From Promineifilum sp. (GTDB lineage Bacteria > Chloroflexota > Anaerolineae > Promineifilales > Promineifilaceae), in the NCBI GenBank assembly GCA_017983515.1, contig JAGOBF010000004.1, positions 62,001-126,000 on the forward strand: a stretch of 64,000 nt of DNA. Direction: 5' to 3'. The first letter of the stretch is position 1; each line of letters starts with the position of its first letter. Positions 1 through 8,220 of this stretch are shown in pieces. Position numbers and translations under genes: made by a program. The notes under the pieces were generated by a model. It was not told where the DNA came from. It saw only the letters and a program-made list of their open reading frames with translations, and did no database searches.

Positions 1-848
1 TGCTCGACGTAAGCTGTGGAGACCTTGTGGGCCACGCGGCGCATGCGCCCGAAGTAAGCCGCCCGCTCCGTGACGCCCACTGCGCCGCGCGTGTCCAGCA
101 CGTTGAACAGCTGCGAGCACTTCAGATTGTAGTCGTGGGCCGGGGCGACGAGCCCCGCCTCCAGGCAGCGCAGGGCCTCTCGCTCGTAGGTATCGTAGAT
201 CATCTTCAGAGCGTCCACGTCGGCTACGTTGAAGTAGTAGTGGCAGTGCTCGATCTCGGCTTGCAGCAGCGCGTCGCCATAGGTTACGCCCGCACCGTAG
301 TCCATCTCCCAGACGCTGTTTTTGCCCTGCAACGCCAGGGCGATGCGGTCGAGACCGTAGGTGATCTCCACCGACACCGGGTCGAGATCGAGGCCGCCGG
401 CCTGCTGGAAGTAGGTGTACTGAGTGATCTCCTGCCCATCGAGCCACACCTCCCAGCCTAATCCCCACGCGCCAAGGGCGGGCGACTGCCAGTTGTCCTC
501 TACAAAGCGAATGTCGTGCTCGCGCGGGTTGATGCCGATCGCCTCCAGGCTGCCCAGATACAGTTCAATGGGATTGCCGGGGTCGGGCTTCAGGATGACT
601 TGCAACTGGTAGTGCTGCTGCATGCGGTTAGGGTTATCACCGAAGCGGCCGTCGTCGGGCCGGATGCTCGGCTCGATATAGGCCACGTTCCACGGCTCGG
701 GGCCAAGGACGCGCAGAATCGTGGCCGGGTTCATCGTTCCCGCCCCCACCTGCACGTTATAGGGCTGCCAGATGAGGCAGCCTTGCGCCTGCCAGTAGTC
801 CAGCAGACGGAGGATCATTTGTTGGAAGTTTAGATTTTCAGACGACAT
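1..848 (-). CDS. glyQ: Glycine--tRNA ligase alpha subunit (partial, 3' end outside window)
   Basis: Charges tRNA-Gly with glycine in the cytoplasm. It is the catalytic alpha chain of the bacterial alpha2beta2 class II enzyme. I translated 282 codons from ATG at 848 to the window edge. The protein shows near-canonical GlyQ blocks: [15 protein letters not shown] near residue 23, [14 protein letters not shown] near 47, [38 protein letters not shown], and TYFQQAGG followed by [10 protein letters not shown]. Bacterial alpha chains are about 300 residues, so little should be missing if the subunit is separate. An alpha-beta fusion (GlyQS) cannot be excluded because the end is off the window. No convincing Shine-Dalgarno sequence is seen. 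The gene diverges from the methyltransferase operon that begins at 1037. Confidence 0.95.
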   Translation of the reverse strand, partial: MSSENLNFQQMILRLLDYWQAQGCLIWQPYNVQVGAGTMNPATILRVLGPEPWNVAYIEPSIRPDDGRFGDNPNRMQQHYQLQVILKPDPGNPIELYLGSLEAIGINPREHDIRFVEDNWQSPALGAWGLGWEVWLDGQEITQYTYFQQAGGLDLDPVSVEITYGLDRIALALQGKNSVWEMDYGAGVTYGDALLQAEIEHCHYYFNVADVDALKMIYDTYEREALRCLEAGLVAPAHDYNLKCSQLFNVLDTRGAVGVTERAAYFGRMRRVAHKVSTAYVE

Positions 849-973
849 AGTATCAGTATTCAAGGTCTAGTGGTCAGTGTTCAGCGGGCCGGTTGGGAAT
901 TATACCACGGCTTAAGAATTGGGCGCGGATGACAGGGATTCCAGGCTGGGGTAACGGTATTTCCCAACCCTTC

Positions 974-1002
974 TTGGCCGCCCCTGCTCCCCGCGCTACA
1001 AT
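974..1002 (+). promoter_or_regulatory. Sigma70-like promoter of the polysaccharide operon
   Basis: TTGGCC (974-979), a 17-bp spacer and TACAAT (997-1002) lie 34 bp before the ATG at 1037. This would give a leader of roughly 28 nt. Confidence 0.5.
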
Positions 1003-1036
1003 CGGCGGAGATTAGGCTACCAATTAGTAAACTTCT

Positions 1037-1801
1037 ATGAAACGATTTGGCCGCAAAGGGCAGCTGGCGATGCTGCCGGACTGGATAAGCAGCAAACTGG
1101 ATGTCCATCTTCTGGAGACGAATCGGCTGCTGGAACTGGCTCAGGCGCAAACGCCGCCCGGTGCGCGCGTGCTGGACGCGGGCAGCGGCGAAGGTCAGTA
1201 TCGCCACTACTTTGAGCACACCCGCTACACCGGCGTCGATCTGGCCGTGGGCGACGTTCAGTGGGATTACAGTGGTTTGGATGCGCAATCGGATTTATCG
1301 CGTATGCCCTTTGCCGACGGCACCTTCGATGCGGCCGTCTGCTTCCAGGTGCTGGAGCACGTCAACGAGCCGGCGGCGGTCATCAGCGAGATCGGCCGCG
1401 TATTGCGCCCGGGGGGCCTCTTCTATCTGTCCGCGCCGATGGCCTGGCATGAACACCAGAAACCCCACGACTTCTTTCGTTACACTTCCTACGGCTTCTC
1501 CCATTTGTTGGAAAAGGCGGGCCTGCGCGTGGTCGAGATGCGGCCGTGGGGCGGCTACTTCTGGTTCCTGTCCTACAATTTCCAGATGATGCACGACCGC
1601 CTCTTCCCGCGCGGCGACAACGACCTGGCCTATGCGCTGAAATTACCGCTCATCCTGCCCATCTATCTCATCTTCTTCATCCTGCTGCCCGTGCTGCTCT
1701 TCTACCTTGACCGATTGGACAAGGTGAAGGATCACACCCTGGGCTGGGCCTGCATCGCCGAGAAACTGCCGACCGATGAACACGGTCCAACGCCTGTTTA
1801 G
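1037..1801 (+). CDS. Class I SAM-dependent methyltransferase with C-terminal membrane segment
   Basis: A 254-residue protein with a Methyltransf_11-type Rossmann domain. The glycine-rich SAM motif VLDAGSGEG is at about 45-53, the acidic VDLA near 67, the motif VCFQVLEHVNEP near 101-112 and VLRPGGLFYLSAP near 122. A hydrophobic stretch at about 209-229 would anchor it in the membrane, which suits modification of a lipid-linked glycan. The stop overlaps the start of the flippase gene by 26 bases, so the two are translationally linked. The substrate cannot be read from the sequence; a sugar or polyprenyl-linked saccharide is an inference from the neighbours. Confidence 0.85.
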   Translation: MKRFGRKGQLAMLPDWISSKLDVHLLETNRLLELAQAQTPPGARVLDAGSGEGQYRHYFEHTRYTGVDLAVGDVQWDYSGLDAQSDLSRMPFADGTFDAAVCFQVLEHVNEPAAVISEIGRVLRPGGLFYLSAPMAWHEHQKPHDFFRYTSYGFSHLLEKAGLRVVEMRPWGGYFWFLSYNFQMMHDRLFPRGDNDLAYALKLPLILPIYLIFFILLPVLLFYLDRLDKVKDHTLGWACIAEKLPTDEHGPTPV

Positions 1802-3218
1802 CAACACCTTTCTGGCGCTCATCAGCCAAATCGTCGTCAAGGCCGGCAACAGCGTGCTGTTCATCCTGATCGGGCGATGGCTTGGCCCGGCCGATTCGGG
1901 CGCTTTCAGCCTGGGCACGACGTACTTCACCCTGGTCTTTGGGCTATCGGCCCTGGGGCTGCACGAGTTGCTGGTGCGCGAGCTCACACCGCGCCGCGAC
2001 CAAAGTCGTCGCTACTTCGCAAATTATCTGGTCTTGCGGGTGACGCTGGCGGTCGCTACGTATGGGCTGTTGCTACTGGGCCTGCGCCTATTTCTGCCCT
2101 ACTCGGAGACGACCAATCAGGTCATTCTCATCCTGGCCCTAGCGGCCATCCCCGAAGCGGCCTTCAGCATCTGCCAGTCCCTGTTCGAGTCCCACGAGCG
2201 CCTGACCACGCCGATGGTGGCGGCGTTGGCCGGCAGCGCGGTCAAGCTGGCGGCGGGTATCTGGCTGCTGCTGCAGGGGTACGGCGTGGTCGCCGCCGCC
2301 TGGGCGGTGCCGGCCGGCAGCGTCGTCAGCCTGCTCTTTTTCCTGCCCGCGCTCGCGCGTCTGTTCCGGCACACGTCACAAACACAGCCGGGGCGGTTGA
2401 GTGGCGGATTCCTGCGCGACCAATTGCGGGAGACGCCCAGCTTTTTCGTCATTCACCTGTTCTCATTGGTCGACTACCAGACCGATGTCTTCCTCATCTC
2501 TCTGATGTTGACTGAGCGTTACCTGGGTTTTTACTCGGCCGCCCAAACGATCCTGCTGGGCTTCAACCTGATGCCGATGGCCATCCGCGCCGCTATCTAT
2601 CCCGTGATGACCCGTTACCACCACACAGCGCCGGACAAGCTGGCTATTCTGTATGAGAAGGCGACACACTATCTGCTGGCCCTGGTGCTACCGATGGCGG
2701 CGGGAGTGACGTTGCTGGCCGGCCCCACCATCCGGCTGATCTTCGGCCCCTCATTCGAGACGGCCGTGCCTGTTCTGCAGATCTCGATCTGGGCCATCGT
2801 CTTTCTATTCCTCAACGTACCCAGTGCGCGCTTGCTGCTGATCAACAATTATCAACGCCAGGCAAGCGTCATGTTCGGGATCGCCATGGCTATCAATGTG
2901 ACGTTGAACCTGTTGCTCATCCCCAGACTGGGGATTAATGGCGCGGCCGTGGCCCGCACGGCGTCCAATTTCACGCTGTTCCTGACCTTCCAGATATTCG
3001 CCCATCGCCGGATCATGTCGCTGCGCCTGGCTCCGATGATTTTGCGGCCCGTCATCGCCACGGCGGTGATGACGGCGGCAATATGGCCGCTGCGCGACGC
3101 GCTGCTGCCGGGGATGGTCGTGGGCACGGCCGTCTACGTCATTACCGCGTTCGTGCTGGGGGTTTTCCCTCGCCAAGACCTGACCTATTGGCAACAACTA
3201 GTCCATTTCCGCTCCTGA
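1776..3218 (+). CDS. Wzx/MATE-like polysaccharide flippase
   Basis: A 480-residue protein made mostly of hydrophobic helices (about 12-14 segments). It has the N-terminal pattern of the MOP superfamily, with QIVVKAGNSVLFILIGRWLG and a Gly/Ala-rich second half containing INGAAVARTASNF. Such proteins flip lipid-linked oligosaccharides across the cytoplasmic membrane. The start overlaps the preceding methyltransferase, and another methyltransferase begins 6 bases after its stop. The trio reads as a small surface-polysaccharide operon. Substrate unknown; a lipid II flippase role is less likely because no murein genes adjoin it. Confidence 0.85.
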   Translation: MNTVQRLFSNTFLALISQIVVKAGNSVLFILIGRWLGPADSGAFSLGTTYFTLVFGLSALGLHELLVRELTPRRDQSRRYFANYLVLRVTLAVATYGLLLLGLRLFLPYSETTNQVILILALAAIPEAAFSICQSLFESHERLTTPMVAALAGSAVKLAAGIWLLLQGYGVVAAAWAVPAGSVVSLLFFLPALARLFRHTSQTQPGRLSGGFLRDQLRETPSFFVIHLFSLVDYQTDVFLISLMLTERYLGFYSAAQTILLGFNLMPMAIRAAIYPVMTRYHHTAPDKLAILYEKATHYLLALVLPMAAGVTLLAGPTIRLIFGPSFETAVPVLQISIWAIVFLFLNVPSARLLLINNYQRQASVMFGIAMAINVTLNLLLIPRLGINGAAVARTASNFTLFLTFQIFAHRRIMSLRLAPMILRPVIATAVMTAAIWPLRDALLPGMVVGTAVYVITAFVLGVFPRQDLTYWQQLVHFRS

Positions 3219-3224
3219 GGTCCT

Positions 3225-4136
3225 ATGCCCGGTTCTATTCGCCCACTCGCCCGCCGCATCCTGCCCAAAGCGCCCCTGATTCGCACCTGGGCGGCCTATT
3301 CCCGACGCAAGGCACAGGGCGCGGCCGCCGCGCTGGCCGCGGCCGGGTCTTCGCCCGCCTGGCTGGGGCTGGACGCGCTAGTGGCCCTGCAAGAGGAATA
3401 TCCGCTGCGGCCGTCGCGCTACGCCACTGGCGTGGCCGAAATGGAGCAGGTCGCCCGGCAGCGCCAGCGCGAGATGCTGGCGGCGGTACGCGGCGAACTG
3501 GCTCAGCTAAACCGTTTTCTCGACCTGGGCATGTGGGACGGGACCAGTTGTTACCTGCTGCAAGAGATGGGCAAGATGGCCGTCGGCATCGACATCCGCG
3601 CCGACGGACTAACCGACATAGCCCGCGCCGGGGCCGCTCATTATCTGCAGATGGACGTGGCCGCGCTCGGCTTGGCCGATGACTGCTTTGACTTCGTTTT
3701 TTCCTACAACTCGATGGAACACTTCCCCGATCCCGGCCGCGCCTTGCGGGAGGCGTGGCGGGTGGTGCGGCCGGGCGGTTACATCTATCTCAATTTCGGC
3801 CCCATCTATTACTCACCGCGCGGCGCCCACCAGTATGACTCCATCTCCGTTCCCTACTGCGAATGCTTGTTCACCAAGGAGACGATGGACGCGTTTGCCC
3901 TCCGCAACGACCTGACGCTGACGGAACATCGCTGGATGAACGAGTGGCCGCTCAGTCGCTATCGCGCGCTGTGGGCGGAAATGGCCGACCGCCTGGAGCG
4001 TCTGGTCTATTACGAAGTTTACAACGGCGATCACGTCGAACTGATCGCGCGCTATCCCAGTTGCTTCAAGCATAAATCCTCACTCATCGACGACTTCATC
4101 GTCTCCAATATCGAAGTCATGTTTCGCAAGCGATAG
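3225..4136 (+). CDS. SAM-dependent methyltransferase, third gene of the polysaccharide operon
   Basis: A 303-residue protein with an N-terminal region of about 90 residues followed by a Methyltransf_11-like domain. The SAM loop is unusual, FLDLGMWDGTS near 101 instead of the usual GxGxG. It is followed by VGIDIRADG, FSYNSMEHFPDPGRALREAW and VVRPGGYIYLNFGPIYY. The family assignment rests on the order of these blocks. It lies 6 bases downstream of the flippase and probably methylates a sugar of the exported glycan, which is an inference from position. It is not a close paralogue of the methyltransferase at 1037. Confidence 0.8.
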   Translation: MPGSIRPLARRILPKAPLIRTWAAYSRRKAQGAAAALAAAGSSPAWLGLDALVALQEEYPLRPSRYATGVAEMEQVARQRQREMLAAVRGELAQLNRFLDLGMWDGTSCYLLQEMGKMAVGIDIRADGLTDIARAGAAHYLQMDVAALGLADDCFDFVFSYNSMEHFPDPGRALREAWRVVRPGGYIYLNFGPIYYSPRGAHQYDSISVPYCECLFTKETMDAFALRNDLTLTEHRWMNEWPLSRYRALWAEMADRLERLVYYEVYNGDHVELIARYPSCFKHKSSLIDDFIVSNIEVMFRKR

Positions 4137-4224
4137 GCGGCCCATCAGTCACGAATTCGCCGAGCTTACTCGAAATCACCCTGTCTGCGGGCCATTTACG
4201 GCCCTAAATACTCCAAACGGGTGA

Positions 4225-4253
4225 TTGTGAGCACCCCTTGCCCCGGCTATACT
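4225..4253 (+). promoter_or_regulatory. Promoter of the secreted repeat protein
   Basis: TTGTGA (4225-4230), a 17-bp spacer and TATACT (4248-4253). The ATG at 4304 follows a strong GAGGAG ribosome site at 4291-4296, giving a leader of about 45 nt. Confidence 0.6.
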
Positions 4254-4303
4254 CCCAATGTAGAAATACTCGTAGACTCTATGTACGTGTGAGGAGATTC
4301 AAT

Positions 4304-5749
4304 ATGATTAAGAGACTTTTGCCCGTTTTAGCGCTGCTCATCGTTGCTCTGGTGAGCGTCAGCCTGGTGGCGGCCCAGAATGCCCTGCCGGGTTCCGGTT
4401 GGCTTTCCGGCCAGCAGATCCAGAACCTGAGCGAGACCACGAACGGCACCATCGTGTTCACCGCCTACGATCAGCAAGGCAATGATACGTCCTGCGGTTC
4501 CAAGAACGCCCCTCCCGGCGGTTCGGTCAACTATCTGACCAATTCCGACTGTAACGTTCCGGCCGGCTTCGTCGGCTCGGCCGTTGTCAGTGCCGATCAA
4601 CCGATCGCGGCTATCGTGAACGTGGTCAACAGCCCGACCGGCCGCGCCGGTGGCATGTACCGCGGCACCGACGGCGCCGACGTGGCGACGCAGATCGCTT
4701 TCCCGTTGGTGAAGAATAACTTCAACAACCGGAATACTACCTTGTATGTCCAGAACGCTGGCGGCGGCGCGAACAACATCGAGGTCAAGTTCACGATCGA
4801 GGGCAACAACTACAGCAAGACCTTTACCGCTGTCCCCGCGAACGCGATGGTCGTCGTGACCGGCGCGGATGCCGGCGCGCCCGCGGGCAAGTTCGGTAGC
4901 GCCACGGCCACCGGCAGCCTTGCGCTGGCCGGCACGGCTCTGGAGCACCAGATCAACGTCCCGGTAGGCGACAACCTGCAAGCTTACACCGCCTTCACGC
5001 CCAATAACTTCGACGACGTTGCCTACTGCCCGCTGGTCCGCAACGGCCACACGGCCGCCAATCAGACAACCGGCATCCAGGCTCAGAACGTAGGCGCTGC
5101 CGCGCAGCAGATCGAGGTCGTTTACTCCTTCAAGGTCGGCAACGGCCCGACCCAGACCAAGACTGTCACCAGCGGCAACATCGCCCCGGGCGCCTCGGCC
5201 AACTTCTTCTCGGCTGATGCTGCCAACGGTATCCCGGCCGGCTCGCTGGGTTCCGCCAAGATCACGGGCAAGGGCGGCGGTAATATCGCCGTCATCGTCA
5301 ACGACGCGGCCTACAATGTGAACCCGCAGCGCCAGACGGCCTACACCTGCTTCCCGGACAACGGGAAATCCAACAAGGTCGCTCTGCCGCTCTACAAGGA
5401 ATACTTCAACGGTAACACGGCTGGTATCCAGATCCAGAACGCTGGCGGGGCCCCGGCCACCGTTACCCTGACCTACACCAGCACGGTGGGCAACAAGGTC
5501 GTGAAGTTCTCGCATGGCACGCCAATCCCAGCCGGCGCCAGCACCACGTTCTTCGGCGTATCGCAGCTGACCTTCCCGGCGGGCATCTCCGTCGTCAGCG
5601 GTACACCGGGCGACCTGGTGGGCACCTACGGTGGTGTGGTTATCACCTCTGATCAGCCGATTGTGGCCATCGTTAACGAGGCCCCCGGCGCACTCAGCGG
5701 CGCGCCTTCCACCCAGGACGCCAAGCTCTACGAGGGTTTCAACCAGTAA
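4304..5749 (+). CDS. Secreted repeat protein, probable abundant surface or sheath component
   Basis: A 481-residue protein starting at the ATG behind GAGGAG; an in-frame upstream start at 4238 lies before the promoter and is rejected. Residues 1-24 form a signal peptide (KR, hydrophobic core, VAAQN). The rest contains about four beta-rich modules of roughly 110 residues. Each shows the pattern LPL..N.FNN..T.(I/L)(Y/Q)(V/I)QNAGG followed by alternating strands and SDQPI(A/V)AIVN. The regular promoter, strong ribosome site, own terminator and very even use of GC-ending codons suggest high expression. Four Cys occur in or near modules. No catalytic motif is seen. I do not recognise a named family; an S-layer, sheath or adhesin role is inferred. 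Confidence 0.75.
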   Translation: MIKRLLPVLALLIVALVSVSLVAAQNALPGSGWLSGQQIQNLSETTNGTIVFTAYDQQGNDTSCGSKNAPPGGSVNYLTNSDCNVPAGFVGSAVVSADQPIAAIVNVVNSPTGRAGGMYRGTDGADVATQIAFPLVKNNFNNRNTTLYVQNAGGGANNIEVKFTIEGNNYSKTFTAVPANAMVVVTGADAGAPAGKFGSATATGSLALAGTALEHQINVPVGDNLQAYTAFTPNNFDDVAYCPLVRNGHTAANQTTGIQAQNVGAAAQQIEVVYSFKVGNGPTQTKTVTSGNIAPGASANFFSADAANGIPAGSLGSAKITGKGGGNIAVIVNDAAYNVNPQRQTAYTCFPDNGKSNKVALPLYKEYFNGNTAGIQIQNAGGAPATVTLTYTSTVGNKVVKFSHGTPIPAGASTTFFGVSQLTFPAGISVVSGTPGDLVGTYGGVVITSDQPIVAIVNEAPGALSGAPSTQDAKLYEGFNQ

Positions 5750-5772
5750 TCTGATCCCGATTCTTGAGGATT

Positions 5773-5808
5773 AAAATAGAAGCCACCTTAGGGTGGCTTC
5801 TATTTTTT
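5773..5808 (+). terminator. Rho-independent terminator
   Basis: A perfect 15-bp stem (5773-5787 with 5792-5806) and a TTAG loop, ending in a T run. It follows the secreted repeat protein by 23 bases. The next gene begins about 20 bases after it. Confidence 0.9.
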
Positions 5809-5828
5809 CGGGGTTACAGGTAGAATGG

Positions 5829-6455
5829 ATGCTTATGCGACCGAGAATTAATTTACACCCATCACTCTTACTGTTCGTCGCCCTGCTGGCGGCCTTGTTG
5901 CTGGTGGCTTGCGGAGGCGGCACTCCCCCCGCGGCGCCAACCCTCGAAAGCGCGCCGATCGACGCCGCAACTGGACCGACAGCGCCCCCGGCCGATGCAA
6001 GTGGTCAGGGCTACCCCGCGCCTACTACGCCGGCATCCTCTGACGAGCCGTATCCGGCCGTGGTGATCCCGACCGCCGCGCCGACCCTGACGCCCAGCTC
6101 ATACCCCGCGGTCGAGGAAGTATTCCAGGAGCCGCGCTTCCGCATCGATCAGCCGGTGTCGGCCGGCGCGACTGAGATCACCGGGCAAGCGCCGCCGAAT
6201 ACGCCGCTGGCTGTTCTGGATATCACCTATAATGGCGGGGTCCTGGGCCTGGGCCGTAGCGACGACAACGGTCGATTCTCTGTGCCGGTCGCCGGCCTGA
6301 TCGAGGGCAATCGCATCGGGCTGGGCATCGGCGAGTTGGCCGCGGGCCAAACCATCGAGCAGATGGCCGAGTTCTACTTCCCCTATCGCGGGGAGGGATT
6401 CATGAACATCCCCAATTTGGGCATCTACTTTGATACGGCGCTGGTCGCCCCCTAG
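5829..6455 (+). CDS. Lipoprotein with Ser/Thr/Pro-rich linker
   Basis: About 208 residues. Two in-frame starts are possible (5829 and 5835); 5829 is better spaced from ACAGG at 5816-5820. A hydrophobic stretch ends in the lipobox LVAC followed by GGG, so the mature protein should be lipid-anchored on the outer face of the membrane. A low-complexity linker rich in A, P, T and Y follows to about residue 100. The C-terminal half is a small beta domain (EITGQAPPNTPLAVLDITYN..., DNGRFSVPVAGLIEGNRIGL) resembling a bacterial Ig-like fold. It precedes the CPBP protease by 53 bases. Function unknown. Confidence 0.7.
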   Translation: MLMRPRINLHPSLLLFVALLAALLLVACGGGTPPAAPTLESAPIDAATGPTAPPADASGQGYPAPTTPASSDEPYPAVVIPTAAPTLTPSSYPAVEEVFQEPRFRIDQPVSAGATEITGQAPPNTPLAVLDITYNGGVLGLGRSDDNGRFSVPVAGLIEGNRIGLGIGELAAGQTIEQMAEFYFPYRGEGFMNIPNLGIYFDTALVAP

Positions 6456-6508
6456 CTCAACCTTCACGGGCCTGCGGAGTCACCTCCGCAGGCCTCATTC
6501 TGCCGCTC

Positions 6509-7498
6509 ATGTCCATCCTCGTCGTCAGCCTGCCCGTTCTGGCCGTCATCTTCGTCGCCAACGTAATCGCAGCGCGGGACGACGAACGCGCCCGCACCGC
6601 TTTCAATCTAATCCTGTTTGTAGCCAACCTGGCCCTCCTGATTGCCGGCATCGTCTGGCGCGTATTGCCGTGGGAAGCAGCGCCGCCACGGATGGGATTG
6701 CAGATGCTCGATCAGGGATTCAGCAGCAGCACGCTGATCGGCATGGGTCTATGGGGTATGCTCGTCACCCTCAGGCCGGTTCGCCTGCGGCTGGCGCGCC
6801 TGTTCCCGGCGCTGCGGCCCGAATCGCCCGTCCACACTCTGGCGCTGGCGGCCGTGGGCTATCTGATCGGTAACGCGGCCATCTCGCTGGCCCCCGGCGC
6901 ACTCGATGCCCTGGCCGAGGCCGGAGTCGAAGCAACGCTGCTCGACGTGCTGGCCCAGCAGTTCGCCTTTGTCCTGGCCGCTTTTGTGGGCGTGGGGCTA
7001 TTGACCCGCCGAGACGGTGCGTCCCTCAACGAACGACTGGGGTTGCAGCGACCGACGGCCGCTCAGCTATGGACGGGCGTGCGCTGGATGTTCTTTTTCG
7101 TCTTCCTGCAGGCCTGCATCACCTTGACGTGGTCACTGTTCGACCCGGCGCGGGTTCAGCAGCTCAGCGGCATTAACGAGTCGTTGCTGGGCAACTTCGA
7201 TACCGTGTGGGAGTGGTTCTTGCTGGCCGCGTCTGCCGGCCTGGGTGAGGAATTGTTGTTTCGAGGGGCGCTCCAACCCGTGTTCGGCATCTTGCCTACC
7301 TCGCTCATCTTCGCCGTGTCCCACGTCCAGTACGGCCTCTCCCCGGCGACGCTGGCCGTCTTCTTGCTCAGTCTCATCCTGGGCATCATTCGCAAGCGCA
7401 GCAACACGACCGTGGCTATCCTGGTCCATACCGGATACAACTTCATTCTGGGCCTTCTGAGCTTGCTGGCCGTCTATCTCGCGCCGTTTGCGCGCTAG
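6509..7498 (+). CDS. CPBP family intramembrane metalloprotease (CAAX/Abi type)
   Basis: A 329-residue polytopic membrane protein. The C-terminal third carries the three CPBP motifs: EELLFRGAL (EExxxR) near residue 247, FAVSHVQYG (FxxxH) near 268 and HTGYNFILG (HxxxN) near 307. These are the proposed metal and catalytic residues of the Rce1-like fold. Earlier helices include two hydrophobic blocks at the very N terminus. Bacterial members are linked to bacteriocin immunity or membrane-protein maturation; no such partner is visible here. It is probably co-transcribed with the lipoprotein upstream. Confidence 0.88.
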   Translation: MSILVVSLPVLAVIFVANVIAARDDERARTAFNLILFVANLALLIAGIVWRVLPWEAAPPRMGLQMLDQGFSSSTLIGMGLWGMLVTLRPVRLRLARLFPALRPESPVHTLALAAVGYLIGNAAISLAPGALDALAEAGVEATLLDVLAQQFAFVLAAFVGVGLLTRRDGASLNERLGLQRPTAAQLWTGVRWMFFFVFLQACITLTWSLFDPARVQQLSGINESLLGNFDTVWEWFLLAASAGLGEELLFRGALQPVFGILPTSLIFAVSHVQYGLSPATLAVFLLSLILGIIRKRSNTTVAILVHTGYNFILGLLSLLAVYLAPFAR

Positions 7499-7527
7499 AG
7501 GTCGCCGTTGGGCCGGGCTTGCGATGT

Positions 7528-7556
7528 TTGCTCATTGCTTTTCGGCCTGCTATAAT
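7528..7556 (+). promoter_or_regulatory. Promoter of tRNA-Pro
   Basis: TTGCTC (7528-7533), a 17-bp spacer and a consensus TATAAT (7551-7556), 12 bp before the tRNA 5' end. Confidence 0.75.
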
Positions 7557-7568
7557 GCACGTTGCAAT

Positions 7569-7642
7569 CGGGGCATGGCGCAGCTTGGTAGCGCGCTTCA
7601 ATGGGGTTGAAGAGGTCGTGGGTTCGAGTCCCGCTGCCCCGA
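7569..7642 (+). tRNA. tRNA-Pro (anticodon GGG)
   Basis: A 74-nt cloverleaf. The acceptor CGGGGCA pairs with TGCCCCG, the D arm is GCGC..GCGC, the anticodon stem CTTCA/TGAAG closes the loop ATGGGGT with anticodon GGG, and the T arm is GTGGG-TTCGAGT-CCCGC. The discriminator is A and CCA is not encoded. It reads proline CCC/CCU codons. Confidence 0.95.
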
Positions 7643-7650
7643 CACTCGAA

Positions 7651-7688
7651 GGCGCTGCGTCCACCCGACGCAGCGCCTTTTGATTTTT
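7651..7688 (+). terminator. Terminator after tRNA-Pro
   Basis: An 11-bp stem GGCGCTGCGTC/GACGCAGCGCC with a 5-nt loop, followed by TTTTGATTTTT. Confidence 0.9.
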
Positions 7689-7713
7689 GCCGCGAACCAT
7701 CCGATGAGTCGTC

Positions 7714-8193
7714 ATGAGTAGTCAAGTTCTTCGCGTACGACGCGCCGTTACCTGGGGATTGGCGATTGTGGGCGTCTTTCTGATCATCGGCGCCATCGTA
7801 GCGGAGTTGTACAAGCTGGGGCCGACGCCGGGTTTCGGCGTCTTGCAAACGCTCGTCTTTTTGTTGGGGATCACGGCGCTGACGGTGGCGATCTACCTCC
7901 ACCTGAGCGCTCGGCGGCCGCCGGACATGCCCCCCTCGCTCCAGGCCGAAATCGCCGTACGCCTTTCGGCCACTGGTCTGGTCTTGTGCTACGTCAGTGG
8001 CTTCGCCGACCTGATCCGCATCGGCACTCACCTGTCCCCGGAGTTCGACCGGCCGTTCATCGGCCCACTGCAACTGAGTGGGCTGTTGATGGGATTGATC
8101 GTGCTGGTGGCCGGGATGCTCCTCTACTACACCAGTCGCGGCCGGCGCACGTCATCCTCGCTGGAGTTTATTCTCAACGGCAAGAAGAAATAG
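7714..8193 (+). CDS. Hypothetical four-helix membrane protein
   Basis: 159 residues with four hydrophobic segments at about 13-32, 44-64, 88-107 and 122-142, and a basic, Ser-rich tail ending in KKK. No catalytic motif is visible and I do not recognise the family. It stands alone between tRNA-Pro and a convergent minus-strand gene. The short loop after the third helix contains GTHLSPEFDRP. An inner-membrane location is inferred from the hydropathy pattern only. Confidence 0.65.
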   Translation: MSSQVLRVRRAVTWGLAIVGVFLIIGAIVAELYKLGPTPGFGVLQTLVFLLGITALTVAIYLHLSARRPPDMPPSLQAEIAVRLSATGLVLCYVSGFADLIRIGTHLSPEFDRPFIGPLQLSGLLMGLIVLVAGMLLYYTSRGRRTSSSLEFILNGKKK

Positions 8194-8220
8194 ATTGGTC
8201 CGCGCCAATCGAGGGATGGG

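Noticed and set aside
27..833. Two plus-strand open frames in the first 830 bases
   Set aside because: Both are antisense to an unmistakable glyQ reading frame on the minus strand.
4328..5515. 395-codon minus-strand open frame
   Set aside because: It lies antisense to the signal-peptide-bearing surface protein, which has a promoter, ribosome site and terminator. Its sequence is Gly/Arg/Val-rich shadow type.
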